A program made the position numbers and the translations under genes. A model generated the notes under the pieces. That model had not been told where the DNA came from, made no database searches, and worked only from the letters and a program-made list of their open reading frames with translations. Positions 42,257-50,352 of a stretch of DNA of 64,000 nt are shown here, piece after piece. The DNA comes from JANMOK01 sp031415055 (GTDB taxonomy: Bacteria > Pseudomonadota > Alphaproteobacteria > Rhodobacterales > Rhodobacteraceae): assembly GCA_031415055.1 (NCBI GenBank), contig JANOQZ010000016.1, positions 1-64,000 on the forward strand, given 5' to 3'. The stretch's first letter is position 1, and each line of letters begins with the position of its first letter.

Positions 42257-43521
42257 CCCTTACCCTCACCAACGCCCGCCTGATTGACCCGCAAAGCCGC
42301 GAGGGCATCGGCTCCATCGTCGTCAAGGACGGCCTTATCGCCGAGGTGATCTGGGGCGGTGCGGTCAAAGGCATCGACTGCCACGGCGCTTGCCTTGCCC
42401 CCGGCATCATCGACATCGGGGTCAAGGTTTGTGAGCCGGGTGAGCGGCATAAGGAGAGTTTCCGCACCGCCGGTTTGGCGGCGGCGGCGGGGGGGATCAC
42501 CACCATGGTGACACGGCCCGATACCGACCCTGTCATCGACTCGCCCGAAGTGTTGGAGTTTGTGCGGCGGCGGGCCGAGGATGCGCTGCCGATCCGCGTG
42601 TTGCCGATGGCCTCGTTGACCAAGGGGCGGCAGGGGCGGGAGATGTCGGAGATCGGCTTTCTGCTCGACGCCGGTGCGGTGGCGTTTTCCGACACCGATC
42701 ATGTGGTGCAGGATGCGCGGGTGCTGCAGCGCTGCATGACCTATGCCCGCTCGCTGGGGGCGCTGGTGATCGCGCATCCACAGGAGCCGGTGCTATCGGG
42801 CGGGGCGTGCATGACCTCGGGGGCTTTTGCCTCGAAACTGGGGCTGCCGGCGGTTTCCAGCATGGCCGAGCGGATGCAGTTGCAGCGCGATTTGACACTG
42901 GTCGAGATGACCGGGGTGCGCTATCACGCCGACCAGATCACCACGGCGCGGGCCTTGCCGATACTGGCGCGGGCCAAGGCCTTGGGGTTGGCGGTGACGG
43001 CGGGCACGTCGGTGCATCACCTGACCCTGAACGAATTCGACATCGAGGATTACCGGACGTTTTTCAAGGTCAAGCCGCCGCTGCGGTCGGAGGATGACCG
43101 GATGGCGACGGTGGAAGCGGTGGCGTCGGGGTTGATCGACGTGATTTCCTCGATGCACACGCCGCAGGACGAGGAAAGCAAGCGGCTGCCGTTCGAGGAA
43201 GCGGCCTCGGGAGCGGTGGCTTTGGAAACGCTGCTGCCGGCGGCTTTGCAGCTTGTCCATGCCGGGCATATGGACCTGCCGACATTGTTCCGGGCGCTGA
43301 CCCTGAACCCAGCCAAGCTGCTGGGGCTGCCGCAAGGGCGGCTGGAGGTTGGGGCCTCGGCCGATCTGGTGCTGTTCGACCCCGACGTCCCCTTTGTTTT
43401 GGAACGTTCCAAATTGCGCTCGAAATCCAAGAACACGCCTTATGATTTGCGGCGGATGCAGGGGCGGGTTTTGGCGACTTATGTCGGCGGCGTGCTAGCG
43501 TTTGAAAGGGCCGATGCATGA
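42253..43521 (+). CDS. Dihydroorotase homologue lacking zinc ligands (probably noncatalytic, PyrC'-like)
   Basis: 422 residues of the cyclic amidohydrolase fold. The metal motif that reads D-x-H-x-H-x-R-x-P in active enzymes is IIDIGVKVCEPGERHKE here, so both first histidines are missing. The later aspartate-histidine pair (D-H-A-P) is SSMHTPQDEE. Some features persist (AAAAGGITTMVTRPDTDPVI, TSVHHLTLNEFDI). Such pseudo-dihydroorotases, known from Pseudomonas, are needed for aspartate transcarbamoylase assembly rather than catalysis. ATGA overlaps with pyrB and plsY on either side. An active pyrC is expected elsewhere in the genome. Confidence 0.88.
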   Translation: MTLTLTNARLIDPQSREGIGSIVVKDGLIAEVIWGGAVKGIDCHGACLAPGIIDIGVKVCEPGERHKESFRTAGLAAAAGGITTMVTRPDTDPVIDSPEVLEFVRRRAEDALPIRVLPMASLTKGRQGREMSEIGFLLDAGAVAFSDTDHVVQDARVLQRCMTYARSLGALVIAHPQEPVLSGGACMTSGAFASKLGLPAVSSMAERMQLQRDLTLVEMTGVRYHADQITTARALPILARAKALGLAVTAGTSVHHLTLNEFDIEDYRTFFKVKPPLRSEDDRMATVEAVASGLIDVISSMHTPQDEESKRLPFEEAASGAVALETLLPAALQLVHAGHMDLPTLFRALTLNPAKLLGLPQGRLEVGASADLVLFDPDVPFVLERSKLRSKSKNTPYDLRRMQGRVLATYVGGVLAFERADA

Positions 43522-44117
43522 GTTTTGAGATTTTGGCGATTGCTTCGGCCGGGTATCTGATCGGTTCAATCCCATTCGGCATTCTGATCACCCGCCTTAT
43601 GGGCCTTGGCGATTTGCGACAAATCGGCTCGGGCAATATCGGGGCGACCAATGTCTTGCGCACCGGCAATAAAGGCGCGGCTTTGGCGACGTTGCTGCTG
43701 GATGGGGCCAAAGGCGCTGTGGTGGTGTTGATTGCCCGCGAATATCACGGCGAAATTGCTGGGCAAATCGCTGGTTTATGCGCTTTTCTTGGGCATTTAT
43801 TCCCCGTCTGGCTCCGATTTCGCGGTGGCAAAGGCGTCGCGACGTTTCTGGGGATTTTGTTGGCTCTGTGCTGGCCCGCCGGATTGGCGGCTTGCGCGAC
43901 CTGGCTGGTGACGGCGGTTGCCAGCCGAATTTCCTCGCTGTCGGCCTTGGTCGCCGCAGCCTTCGCACCCGTTTACTTGTGGCTGTTTGGCTCAAGCAAT
44001 GCCGTTTGGTTAGCTATTATTATGGCGGCCTTGGTCTGGATCAAACACGCGCCCAACATCAAACGGCTGCTCGACGGAACCGAGCCGAAGATCGGGCGGA
44101 ATACGCCCCCATCTTAA
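43518..44117 (+). CDS. plsY: Acyl-phosphate glycerol-3-phosphate acyltransferase
   Basis: 199 residues with about five membrane helices. PlsY motifs: GYLIGSIPFGILITR (motif 1 with the serine), GSGNIGATNVLRTGNK (substrate loop) and VWLRFRGGKGVATFLGI (motif 3). It acylates glycerol-3-phosphate from acyl-phosphate at the inner membrane, the first step of phospholipid synthesis. The start overlaps the dihydroorotase-like stop (ATGA); a hairpin follows the stop. Confidence 0.95.
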   Translation: MSFEILAIASAGYLIGSIPFGILITRLMGLGDLRQIGSGNIGATNVLRTGNKGAALATLLLDGAKGAVVVLIAREYHGEIAGQIAGLCAFLGHLFPVWLRFRGGKGVATFLGILLALCWPAGLAACATWLVTAVASRISSLSALVAAAFAPVYLWLFGSSNAVWLAIIMAALVWIKHAPNIKRLLDGTEPKIGRNTPPS

Positions 44118-44141
44118 CCTTCCCCCGCAAGCGAGGGAAGG
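44118..44141. terminator. Hairpin between convergent plsY and an 81-aa gene
   Basis: CCTTCCC (44118-44124) pairs with GGGAAGG (44135-44141) around CCGCAAGCGA, directly at the plsY stop. No U-run follows; it could serve both converging genes. Confidence 0.4.
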
Positions 44142-44154
44142 AAAGCGTTGATTT

Positions 44155-44400
44155 TTAACGTTTATTCAGCGCCTCAACCGCTTCGGCGGTGCGGCGGGTG
44201 TTGTCGCGGATGTCGAGGAACAAGAAGATCATGCCGCACAGGATGATGGCATAGATGATGCCGCCAATCATCACCGCCAATCCATAAAGGGCCATGCCTT
44301 GAGCCATTGCGGCAATGCCAGCCCCAATCGAACCCAGCACAATCAAGCCGGCCAGCACCCAGATCAACATATTCAGTGAATTGATTACCTTATCTCTCAT
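44155..44400 (-). CDS. Small membrane protein of unknown function (81 aa)
   Basis: Two hydrophobic helices, LNMLIWVLAGLIVLGSIGAG (residues 9-28) and a second at about 38-62, then a short basic-acidic tail (DIRDNTRRTAEAVEALNKR). The sequence looks natural for a small inner-membrane protein, and the gene stands alone with convergent plsY downstream. No family recognised. Confidence 0.6.
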   Translation of the reverse strand: MRDKVINSLNMLIWVLAGLIVLGSIGAGIAAMAQGMALYGLAVMIGGIIYAIILCGMIFLFLDIRDNTRRTAEAVEALNKR

Positions 44401-44495
44401 GGCTCTCGCCCCTCCGGTTATGCGGCCTCTAGGGGTCGCTGGGGCAAACTATACCATATGTTGATTGCTGTTGGGAAAGAATTTGGCGCGGCAGA

Positions 44496-45833
44496 TTAAT
44501 AACTGTTGGCAGCGTATATTTGCGACAAGTCTTTGTTGGAATATCGCGCCAGCAAATGATCCGAAGAACTGATACCGCTTTGAGCAATTTCGTCCACGAC
44601 ATCGAGGAATGCGGCTTCACCCAAGCCGCGTGCGTTCAACCCTGCACGCGCTATGGCCAACACATTTTTGGCAATTGCCTGCACCGACTCGCCGCCAACC
44701 TGCGCCTTCAACCCAAGTTTCGCGGTATCCAGCCGAAGCTGTTCGCGCTCGGCTAGCGACCAGTTCTTGCACAGGTCCCACGCGGTATCCATTGCATCTT
44801 GGTCGTAGATCAACCCAACCCACAGCGCCGGAAGCGCATTCAATCGCGCAACCGGTCCGGCATCGGCCCCGCGCATTTCGATGAATTTCTTCAGCCGCGC
44901 TTCGGGGAAAGCGGTGGTCAGATGGTCGGCAAAGTCCGAGAGGGTGGGAATTTCACCGGGCAAGGCAGGCAACTTGCCAACCAGAAAATCGCGGAACGAC
45001 ATGCCCAAAGCATCGATATATTTGCCGTCGCGGTAGACAAAATACATCGGCACATCCAGCGAGTATTCAACCCAACGTTCAAACCCGAACCCGTCTTCAA
45101 ACACAAACGGCAGCATGCCGGTGCGGGCTTTGTCGGTGTCTTGCCAGATGCGGGCGCGCCAAGATTGATAGCCGCTATCACGGCCCTCAAAAAACGGTGA
45201 GCAAGCGAAAAGTGCGGTGGCGATGGGTTGCAACGCCAAGGCGACGCGCATTTTCTGTACCATGTCGGTTTCGGAGGCGAAGTCGAGGTTCACCTGCACG
45301 GTGCAGGTGCGATACATCATTTGCGTGCCATGCGTGCCGACATTGCCCATATGACGGGTCATCAGGGCGTAGCGGCCTTTGGGCATCACTGGCATTTGGT
45401 TACCGGTCCAGACCGGGGCGGCACCTAGACCCATGAAACCGGCACCGATACGGTCGGCGATGACTTTGACTTCGGCCAGATGGTTGGCAAGTTCCGCCGC
45501 AGTTTCGTGGATGTTGGCGACGGTTGCCCCCGACAATTCGAACTGGCCACCGGGCTCTAGCGAGACATTGGCCCCGTTGCGAGTCAGGCCGATGATGTTA
45601 TCGCCCTCGAGGACGGGCGACCAGCCAAAGGTGTCGCGCAGGCCTTCCAGCATGGCTTTGATCGAACACGGACCGTCATAGGGCAACGGCAGCAGGGTTT
45701 GTTTGTTGTAACCGAACTTCTCGTGTTCGGTGCCGATGCGCCAATCGGATTTCGGCTTGCAGCCGGATTCCAGATATTCCGCCAGTTGACTTATCGACTC
45801 AATCGGGCCGCCGCCGGATTGGGGGATCGACAT
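44496..45833 (-). CDS. gshA: Glutamate-cysteine ligase (class 2, plant/alphaproteobacterial type)
   Basis: 445 residues from the ATG at 45833 (AGGAG 8 bases upstream); 19 further codons are open before it. GCS2-type motifs: DWRIGTEHEKFGY (residues about 30-42), VSLEPGGQFELSGA, RHMGNVGTHGTQMMYRTCTV, NPSF-like ACSPFFEGR and FIEMRGADAGP. It makes gamma-glutamylcysteine, the first step to glutathione, which the GST at 14.4 kb would use. Confidence 0.95.
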   Translation of the reverse strand: MSIPQSGGGPIESISQLAEYLESGCKPKSDWRIGTEHEKFGYNKQTLLPLPYDGPCSIKAMLEGLRDTFGWSPVLEGDNIIGLTRNGANVSLEPGGQFELSGATVANIHETAAELANHLAEVKVIADRIGAGFMGLGAAPVWTGNQMPVMPKGRYALMTRHMGNVGTHGTQMMYRTCTVQVNLDFASETDMVQKMRVALALQPIATALFACSPFFEGRDSGYQSWRARIWQDTDKARTGMLPFVFEDGFGFERWVEYSLDVPMYFVYRDGKYIDALGMSFRDFLVGKLPALPGEIPTLSDFADHLTTAFPEARLKKFIEMRGADAGPVARLNALPALWVGLIYDQDAMDTAWDLCKNWSLAEREQLRLDTAKLGLKAQVGGESVQAIAKNVLAIARAGLNARGLGEAAFLDVVDEIAQSGISSSDHLLARYSNKDLSQIYAANSY

Positions 45834-45905
45834 GGATGCGGCTCCTGAATTGGCTGAAAGTCCGAACGCTGATCTTTGCCATGTAGGCATAGAATGCGCC
45901 CGTGG

Positions 45906-46439
45906 CTAGACACTGTTGGGTGATTTCCAGATCAAAAATGTTGATGGCTGGGTTGATCCCATCGCCCGAATGACCGCCTGATAGTCAAACCCCGGCAAGG
46001 CGGCAAAGGCGTTGAGCAATTGGTCGGCACCAGTGGCGTTGGAAGGGATCGACAAGGCGGGACCGTCAAAATGGAACAGGGTCCAGAACACATCGGGCAT
46101 ATGGGGACCGTCGTCGGTGGTGATGATTTCGATGCGGCTGATAGCGTCAACACTGACCGAGCCACCGAATTGCGGGCCGAGATAGGTGATCTGCCGTTCC
46201 GCCACTTCGACAAGGCCGGGGTCTTGGCGGTTACGTTTCAGGCGAACACTTCGGATTGCGGGCACGATGCCAAGGGCGAAAGGGATGCCGATGAGAAGGC
46301 CCAAGAATTGCAATGTAACATCGGCGCGGTTTTGGCCGTGGCGAAAGATCAAAAGCCCGAAGGCAACGACGATAGCAAGCACGATGGGCTCGCGCCACGC
46401 CCGCAAGAATTGGCCAACTTCGGGGCGCAGGAAATTCAT
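45906..46439 (-). CDS. Membrane protein of unknown function (177 aa)
   Basis: Begins MNFLRPEVGQFLRAWREPIV at the ATG 46439, which overlaps the rsmE stop (ATGA). Two adjacent hydrophobic helices (about residues 20-36 and 46-64) precede a soluble beta-rich domain (QITYLGPQFGGSVSVDAISR, DVFWTLFHFDG) reminiscent of small PH-like membrane proteins. It is translated together with rsmE. Function unknown. Confidence 0.7.
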   Translation of the reverse strand: MNFLRPEVGQFLRAWREPIVLAIVVAFGLLIFRHGQNRADVTLQFLGLLIGIPFALGIVPAIRSVRLKRNRQDPGLVEVAERQITYLGPQFGGSVSVDAISRIEIITTDDGPHMPDVFWTLFHFDGPALSIPSNATGADQLLNAFAALPGFDYQAVIRAMGSTQPSTFLIWKSPNSV

Positions 46440-47164
46440 CGCCAATCGCCAACGGTTGATTGCCAGATGGTGAGCGCGGCGATTGCGGCGGTGTCGGCCC
46501 GCAAAATACGGGGGCCAAGGGTTACAGCGGTGGTTTGACTTTGGGATTTGATAAGGGCGATTTCGCTTGGGGCGAAGCCGCCTTCGGGTCCGATGAGGAT
46601 CGCGGTTGGTTGTGAATTTATGGCTGACGCCATTGCGGGCGCGTCGCGGGTTTCGTCACAAAAGATAAGGGCGCGATTGGCTGGCCAGTCTTTTAGGACG
46701 GCGTCGAGTTTTTTCGGCTGATCTATCGGCGGAACAAAGGTCGCGCCGCATTGTTCGGCGGCTTCGATTGAATGCGCGGTCAGCTTTTCGATGCGCAGGC
46801 GTTCGGCGTTGGTAAACTGAGTTAGCACGGGAATGATGCGAGAAACCCCCAATTCAACCGCCTTTTCAACCAGTATATCGGTTCGGTTTTTTTTCAGCGG
46901 TGCAAACAAAAGCCAAAGGTCGGCGGGCGGCGATTGCGCGGCGCTTTGGTCGGTGCACATCAAATAGCCGGAACGTTTGTGCGCCAATGTCACTTGCGCC
47001 TGCCATTCGCCGTCTTTGCCGTTGAAAACCCGCAAAACATCGCCAAGCGTTAGGCGCATCACGGCGAACAGATAGTTCGACTGACCCTCATTCAGCGAAA
47101 CCGATTGACCCACGCCAAGGCTTGCGTTCACATAAAGCCTGATTTTTGCCTTGGATTCCGACAT
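46436..47164 (-). CDS. rsmE: 16S rRNA (uracil-1498-N3)-methyltransferase
   Basis: 242 residues from the ATG at 47164 (MSESKAKIRLYVNASL), a length normal for the family; another ATG at 47191 would add 9 residues. SPOUT fold: FAPLKKNRTDILVEKAVELG, ILIGPEGGFAPSEIAL and LGPRILRADTAAIAAL form the SAM-binding knot. An N-terminal PUA-like domain is present. It methylates U1498 of 16S rRNA. Divergent from ubiA. Confidence 0.94.
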   Translation of the reverse strand: MSESKAKIRLYVNASLGVGQSVSLNEGQSNYLFAVMRLTLGDVLRVFNGKDGEWQAQVTLAHKRSGYLMCTDQSAAQSPPADLWLLFAPLKKNRTDILVEKAVELGVSRIIPVLTQFTNAERLRIEKLTAHSIEAAEQCGATFVPPIDQPKKLDAVLKDWPANRALIFCDETRDAPAMASAINSQPTAILIGPEGGFAPSEIALIKSQSQTTAVTLGPRILRADTAAIAALTIWQSTVGDWR

Positions 47165-47191
47165 GCGCACCCCGAAACGATCTGCAATCAT

Positions 47192-48145
47192 ATGAGCATT
47201 CCGACCGACGATGGAAGGGTTGCCGATGCGGTTGACGCCAACTGGGTAGATCGGTTTGCACCCGCTTGGTTGCGTCCTTGGGCACGGCTTTCGCGTTGGG
47301 ACAGGCCGGTTGGCACTTGGCTGCTACTGATTCCGTGTTGGTGGGGACTGGCGTTGGCTGGGGCTTCTGATGCGTTGGTGAGGGGCGATATCTGGATTGC
47401 AGTTGGCTGCGCTTCGGGTGCGTTTCTGATGCGCGGGGCGGGCTGCACGTGGAACGATTTCACCGACCGCGATATTGATATCTTGGTGGCAAGGACCAAG
47501 TCGCGTCCTTTGCCTTCCGGGCAAGTCACGCCAAGGGGCGCTTTGATTTGGATGGGTTTGCAGGCGCTGTTGGCGCTGGGCATTCTGCTGACATTTAACT
47601 GGTTCACCGTTTTCTTGGGCATCGCGTCGCTGGTTCCGGTGGCCATCTATCCGTTTGCCAAGCGGTTTACGTGGTGGCCGCAGGTGTTTCTGGGCATCGC
47701 TTTCAATTGGGGCGCATTATTGGGTTGGGCGGCGCATGCGGGTGGATTGGGTCCAGCACCCTTGGCGCTTTATGCCGCCGGTATCGCGTGGACGCTATTT
47801 TATGACACGATCTATGCGCATCAAGACCGCGAAGATGACGCGCTGGTCGGGGTAAAATCGACGGCGCTCCTGTTTGGAAATGGCACCGGAAAGTGGTTGT
47901 TTGGCTTTTTGGTGGCGTCGGTTCTGCTGTTGGCTATTGCGGTAATTTCTGCCTTAGCGGAGCAAAATAACCCCCTTTCGCTGCTGGTGGCGTTGGCGGG
48001 GTGTTGGGCGTTTGGTTGGCATCTGGCTTGGCAAATGCGACGATTGGACATCGAAAATTCGGCGAAGTGCCTTGCTTTGTTCCGCTCCAACCGCGATGCC
48101 GGATTCATTTTAGTGGCAGCGTTTTTTTTGGCTGCTTTCCTCTGA
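47192..48145 (+). CDS. ubiA: 4-Hydroxybenzoate polyprenyltransferase
   Basis: 317 residues with eight or nine membrane helices. The two Mg-prenyl-diphosphate motifs are NDFTDRDID (near residue 89) and DREDDALVG, with FYDTIYAHQ before the second and VKSTALLFG after it. It attaches the polyprenyl tail in ubiquinone synthesis. The ATG at 47192 abuts an ATG of the opposite strand in CATATG; the 29 upstream codons in this frame are antisense to rsmE. Confidence 0.94.
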   Translation: MSIPTDDGRVADAVDANWVDRFAPAWLRPWARLSRWDRPVGTWLLLIPCWWGLALAGASDALVRGDIWIAVGCASGAFLMRGAGCTWNDFTDRDIDILVARTKSRPLPSGQVTPRGALIWMGLQALLALGILLTFNWFTVFLGIASLVPVAIYPFAKRFTWWPQVFLGIAFNWGALLGWAAHAGGLGPAPLALYAAGIAWTLFYDTIYAHQDREDDALVGVKSTALLFGNGTGKWLFGFLVASVLLLAIAVISALAEQNNPLSLLVALAGCWAFGWHLAWQMRRLDIENSAKCLALFRSNRDAGFILVAAFFLAAFL

Positions 48146-48221
48146 TCGCAATTCCTCGCCTTGAACCGCAACGCCGCTTCTTTTAAGTCTGCGTCTTTCG
48201 GCAAAGGGTCCAAGTCTGAAA

Positions 48222-50048
48222 ATGCGGCGTTCCCCCTTAATTTTTGCGTTGATAAGTCTGTTGGCAAGCGGCTTGCTCGCTTGGTTTGTTTCGTTTGAAA
48301 TCGTGGAAACGATTGAGGCGAATACCCGCGAAAACGCGGTAACCACTTTGGCGGCAGCGGGGCAGAACTGGGCGAGTGCCGAGCCGGATGGAATGTTGTT
48401 GGTCCTAAGTGGCGAAGCGCCTGATGATGCAGCAAAATTCTCGTCGCTGGAAGTCTTGGGCAAAGTCGTCAATGGCAATCGAATCGTTGATCTCAGCACT
48501 GTGCCCAGCGCGGTGGCCCGCGTTGAGAACGAATTCCATGTCGAGATTTTACGTGCGGAAGTTCAGACAAGACTAACAGGTTTGCGGCCAATTGCAGCCA
48601 GTGAGCAACCCCTGACCGAGCGCATTGCGAAAATAACCGGCGGAGCCGTTGATGCAACATTACTTGACGAAATAGCGGACGTGCCTCCGGCAAACTGGGT
48701 CGAAAGTCTGGAATTCGCATTGGTTTTGTTGCCGGAAATCAACTCTGGAAACATCATTGTTTTGCCGGGGAAAGTTGATGTGGATGCACTGGCACCCTCG
48801 GATGCAAGTCGGACGATTCTTGAAAACAAACTGGAATCGCTCCAACCCGAAGGAATCGCTTTGTCGCTGTCGATTCATTCGCCCCTGCCCATCGTTGCCC
48901 CCTATCGTTTCGCCCTAACTCTGGACGCAGGCGTGGTGAACTTCACCGAATGCGTCGCTGAAACCGGCGAAGGTCGGGCGCGCATTTTGTCGGCGGTCCG
49001 ACGTGCCGGGGCGACGGAATTCCCGCACTGCAACTTGGGCCTGGGCGCGCCGTCCACCACTTGGCCGCAAGCGGTTGATTTGGCGGTGGCTGGGCTGGAA
49101 GAACTGGGCGCAGGCACGTTATCTATCACCGATACCGCGGTGACTTTGACCGCCTTGGCTGGGGCAGATGCCGCTAAGCTGGAGCAAATCCGCGCCGACC
49201 TCGCTTTGGCACTGCCGCCGATTTATTCGATCACGGCAGTTTTGCCGACAACTGCGGTCGAAAGCGAAGCGGCGTTTCGCCCTCTGTTTACCGCCAATCT
49301 GCGCGACGAAGGATATGTGACCCTGAACGGCGTCATGCCCGATGAGGCGTCGCGTTCGGCTGTCGCAACATTTGCGACGTCCTTGTTCCGGTTCGGCCAC
49401 GTGCAAAGCAATTTGAAAGTCGACGCCCGTTCACCAGAAGGTTGGTCGACAAGAGTTCTCGCCGGGGTGGAAACACTCGCCCTGCTGCATTCCGGCACTT
49501 TGACGGTATCGTTGGAAAAAGTTTACCTCGAAGGTCGCGCTGTCAGCCCGGATATTGACGCCGAGGTCAAAGACGCATTGCGGGCGCGATTGCAAGAAGG
49601 CCAGGAATTTACCACGTTGGTTGTCACCGACCCCAGTTTGGAAAAAGAATTGACACCGCCCGCCAACACCGAATGCGTGGCAGAAGTGACAGATATTCTG
49701 GCAAGTAATCAAATTACCTTTGCACCCAATTCCGGTAAAATCGCCGAAGAAAGTCTACCAGTGATTGACGATATCGCGCTGGTCTTAAAAAATTGCGCGA
49801 CAGCAGCTTTTGAAATTGGCGGCCATACCGACAGCCAAGGTGGCGAGGTTTTGAACCAGGCGCTTAGTCAAACGCGAGCCGATGCCGTGCTGGATGCATT
49901 GTTGGAACGTGATGTTCTGGTCGCGCATATGTCGGCGCGCGGTTACGGTGACAGTCAGCCAATCGGTGACAATGACACCGAGGAAGGCCGGGCCAAAAAC
50001 CGCCGAATCGCGTTCAAATTGTTGGAGAATTTTGATGAACAGAACTGA
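48222..50048 (+). CDS. Membrane-anchored OmpA-domain protein with BON-like repeats
   Basis: 608 residues. One N-terminal helix (LIFALISLLASGLLAWF, residues 6-22) anchors it to the inner membrane with the rest in the periplasm. Residues about 35-460 contain several BON-like modules (LLVLSGEAPDDAAKFSSLEV; GYVTLNGVMPDEASRSAVAT; KVYLEGRAVSPDIDAEVKDA). The end (480-605) is an OmpA peptidoglycan-binding domain (ITFAPNSGKIAEESLPVIDD, GGHTDSQGGEVLNQALSQTR, GRAKNRRIAFKL). It probably links the inner membrane to the cell wall. It overlaps the next small gene by 14 bases. Confidence 0.88.
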   Translation: MRRSPLIFALISLLASGLLAWFVSFEIVETIEANTRENAVTTLAAAGQNWASAEPDGMLLVLSGEAPDDAAKFSSLEVLGKVVNGNRIVDLSTVPSAVARVENEFHVEILRAEVQTRLTGLRPIAASEQPLTERIAKITGGAVDATLLDEIADVPPANWVESLEFALVLLPEINSGNIIVLPGKVDVDALAPSDASRTILENKLESLQPEGIALSLSIHSPLPIVAPYRFALTLDAGVVNFTECVAETGEGRARILSAVRRAGATEFPHCNLGLGAPSTTWPQAVDLAVAGLEELGAGTLSITDTAVTLTALAGADAAKLEQIRADLALALPPIYSITAVLPTTAVESEAAFRPLFTANLRDEGYVTLNGVMPDEASRSAVATFATSLFRFGHVQSNLKVDARSPEGWSTRVLAGVETLALLHSGTLTVSLEKVYLEGRAVSPDIDAEVKDALRARLQEGQEFTTLVVTDPSLEKELTPPANTECVAEVTDILASNQITFAPNSGKIAEESLPVIDDIALVLKNCATAAFEIGGHTDSQGGEVLNQALSQTRADAVLDALLERDVLVAHMSARGYGDSQPIGDNDTEEGRAKNRRIAFKLLENFDEQN

Positions 50049-50346
50049 ACTGACACTGGTCATCGCCTTGGTTCTGTTTTTGGCGGTTTTACTGGGGTGG
50101 TGCCTGCGCTGGACCTATAACCGGCTGGTTTCCGGGGCACCCGTTGCTCCCGATTCGATGGCGGCGCGATTGCACGAGGCCGAACTGGCGAAAGAAGCGG
50201 CGATTAACCGATTGGTTGAAACCGAACGCAATTACGCGAATCTATTGAACCAAGCCTATGCCGAGCGCGATGCCGCCATGAGCAGTATTGGCGATGCCCG
50301 GCGCGAAGCGGAAGAATTGCGCGACATGATTGCGCGGCAATCTTGA
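50035..50346 (+). CDS. Small membrane protein with coiled-coil tail (103 aa)
   Basis: ATG at 50035 inside the end of the OmpA-domain gene. A membrane helix (LTLVIALVLFLAVLLGWCLR, residues 6-25) is followed by a predicted coiled coil (MAARLHEAELAKEAAINRLV, NYANLLNQAYAERDAAMSSI, REAEELRDMI). Overlapping translation suggests it forms a membrane complex with the OmpA-domain protein. Family not recognised. The stop is 6 bases from the convergent moeA stop. Confidence 0.72.
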   Translation: MNRTELTLVIALVLFLAVLLGWCLRWTYNRLVSGAPVAPDSMAARLHEAELAKEAAINRLVETERNYANLLNQAYAERDAAMSSIGDARREAEELRDMIARQS

Positions 50347-50352
50347 AAAAAG

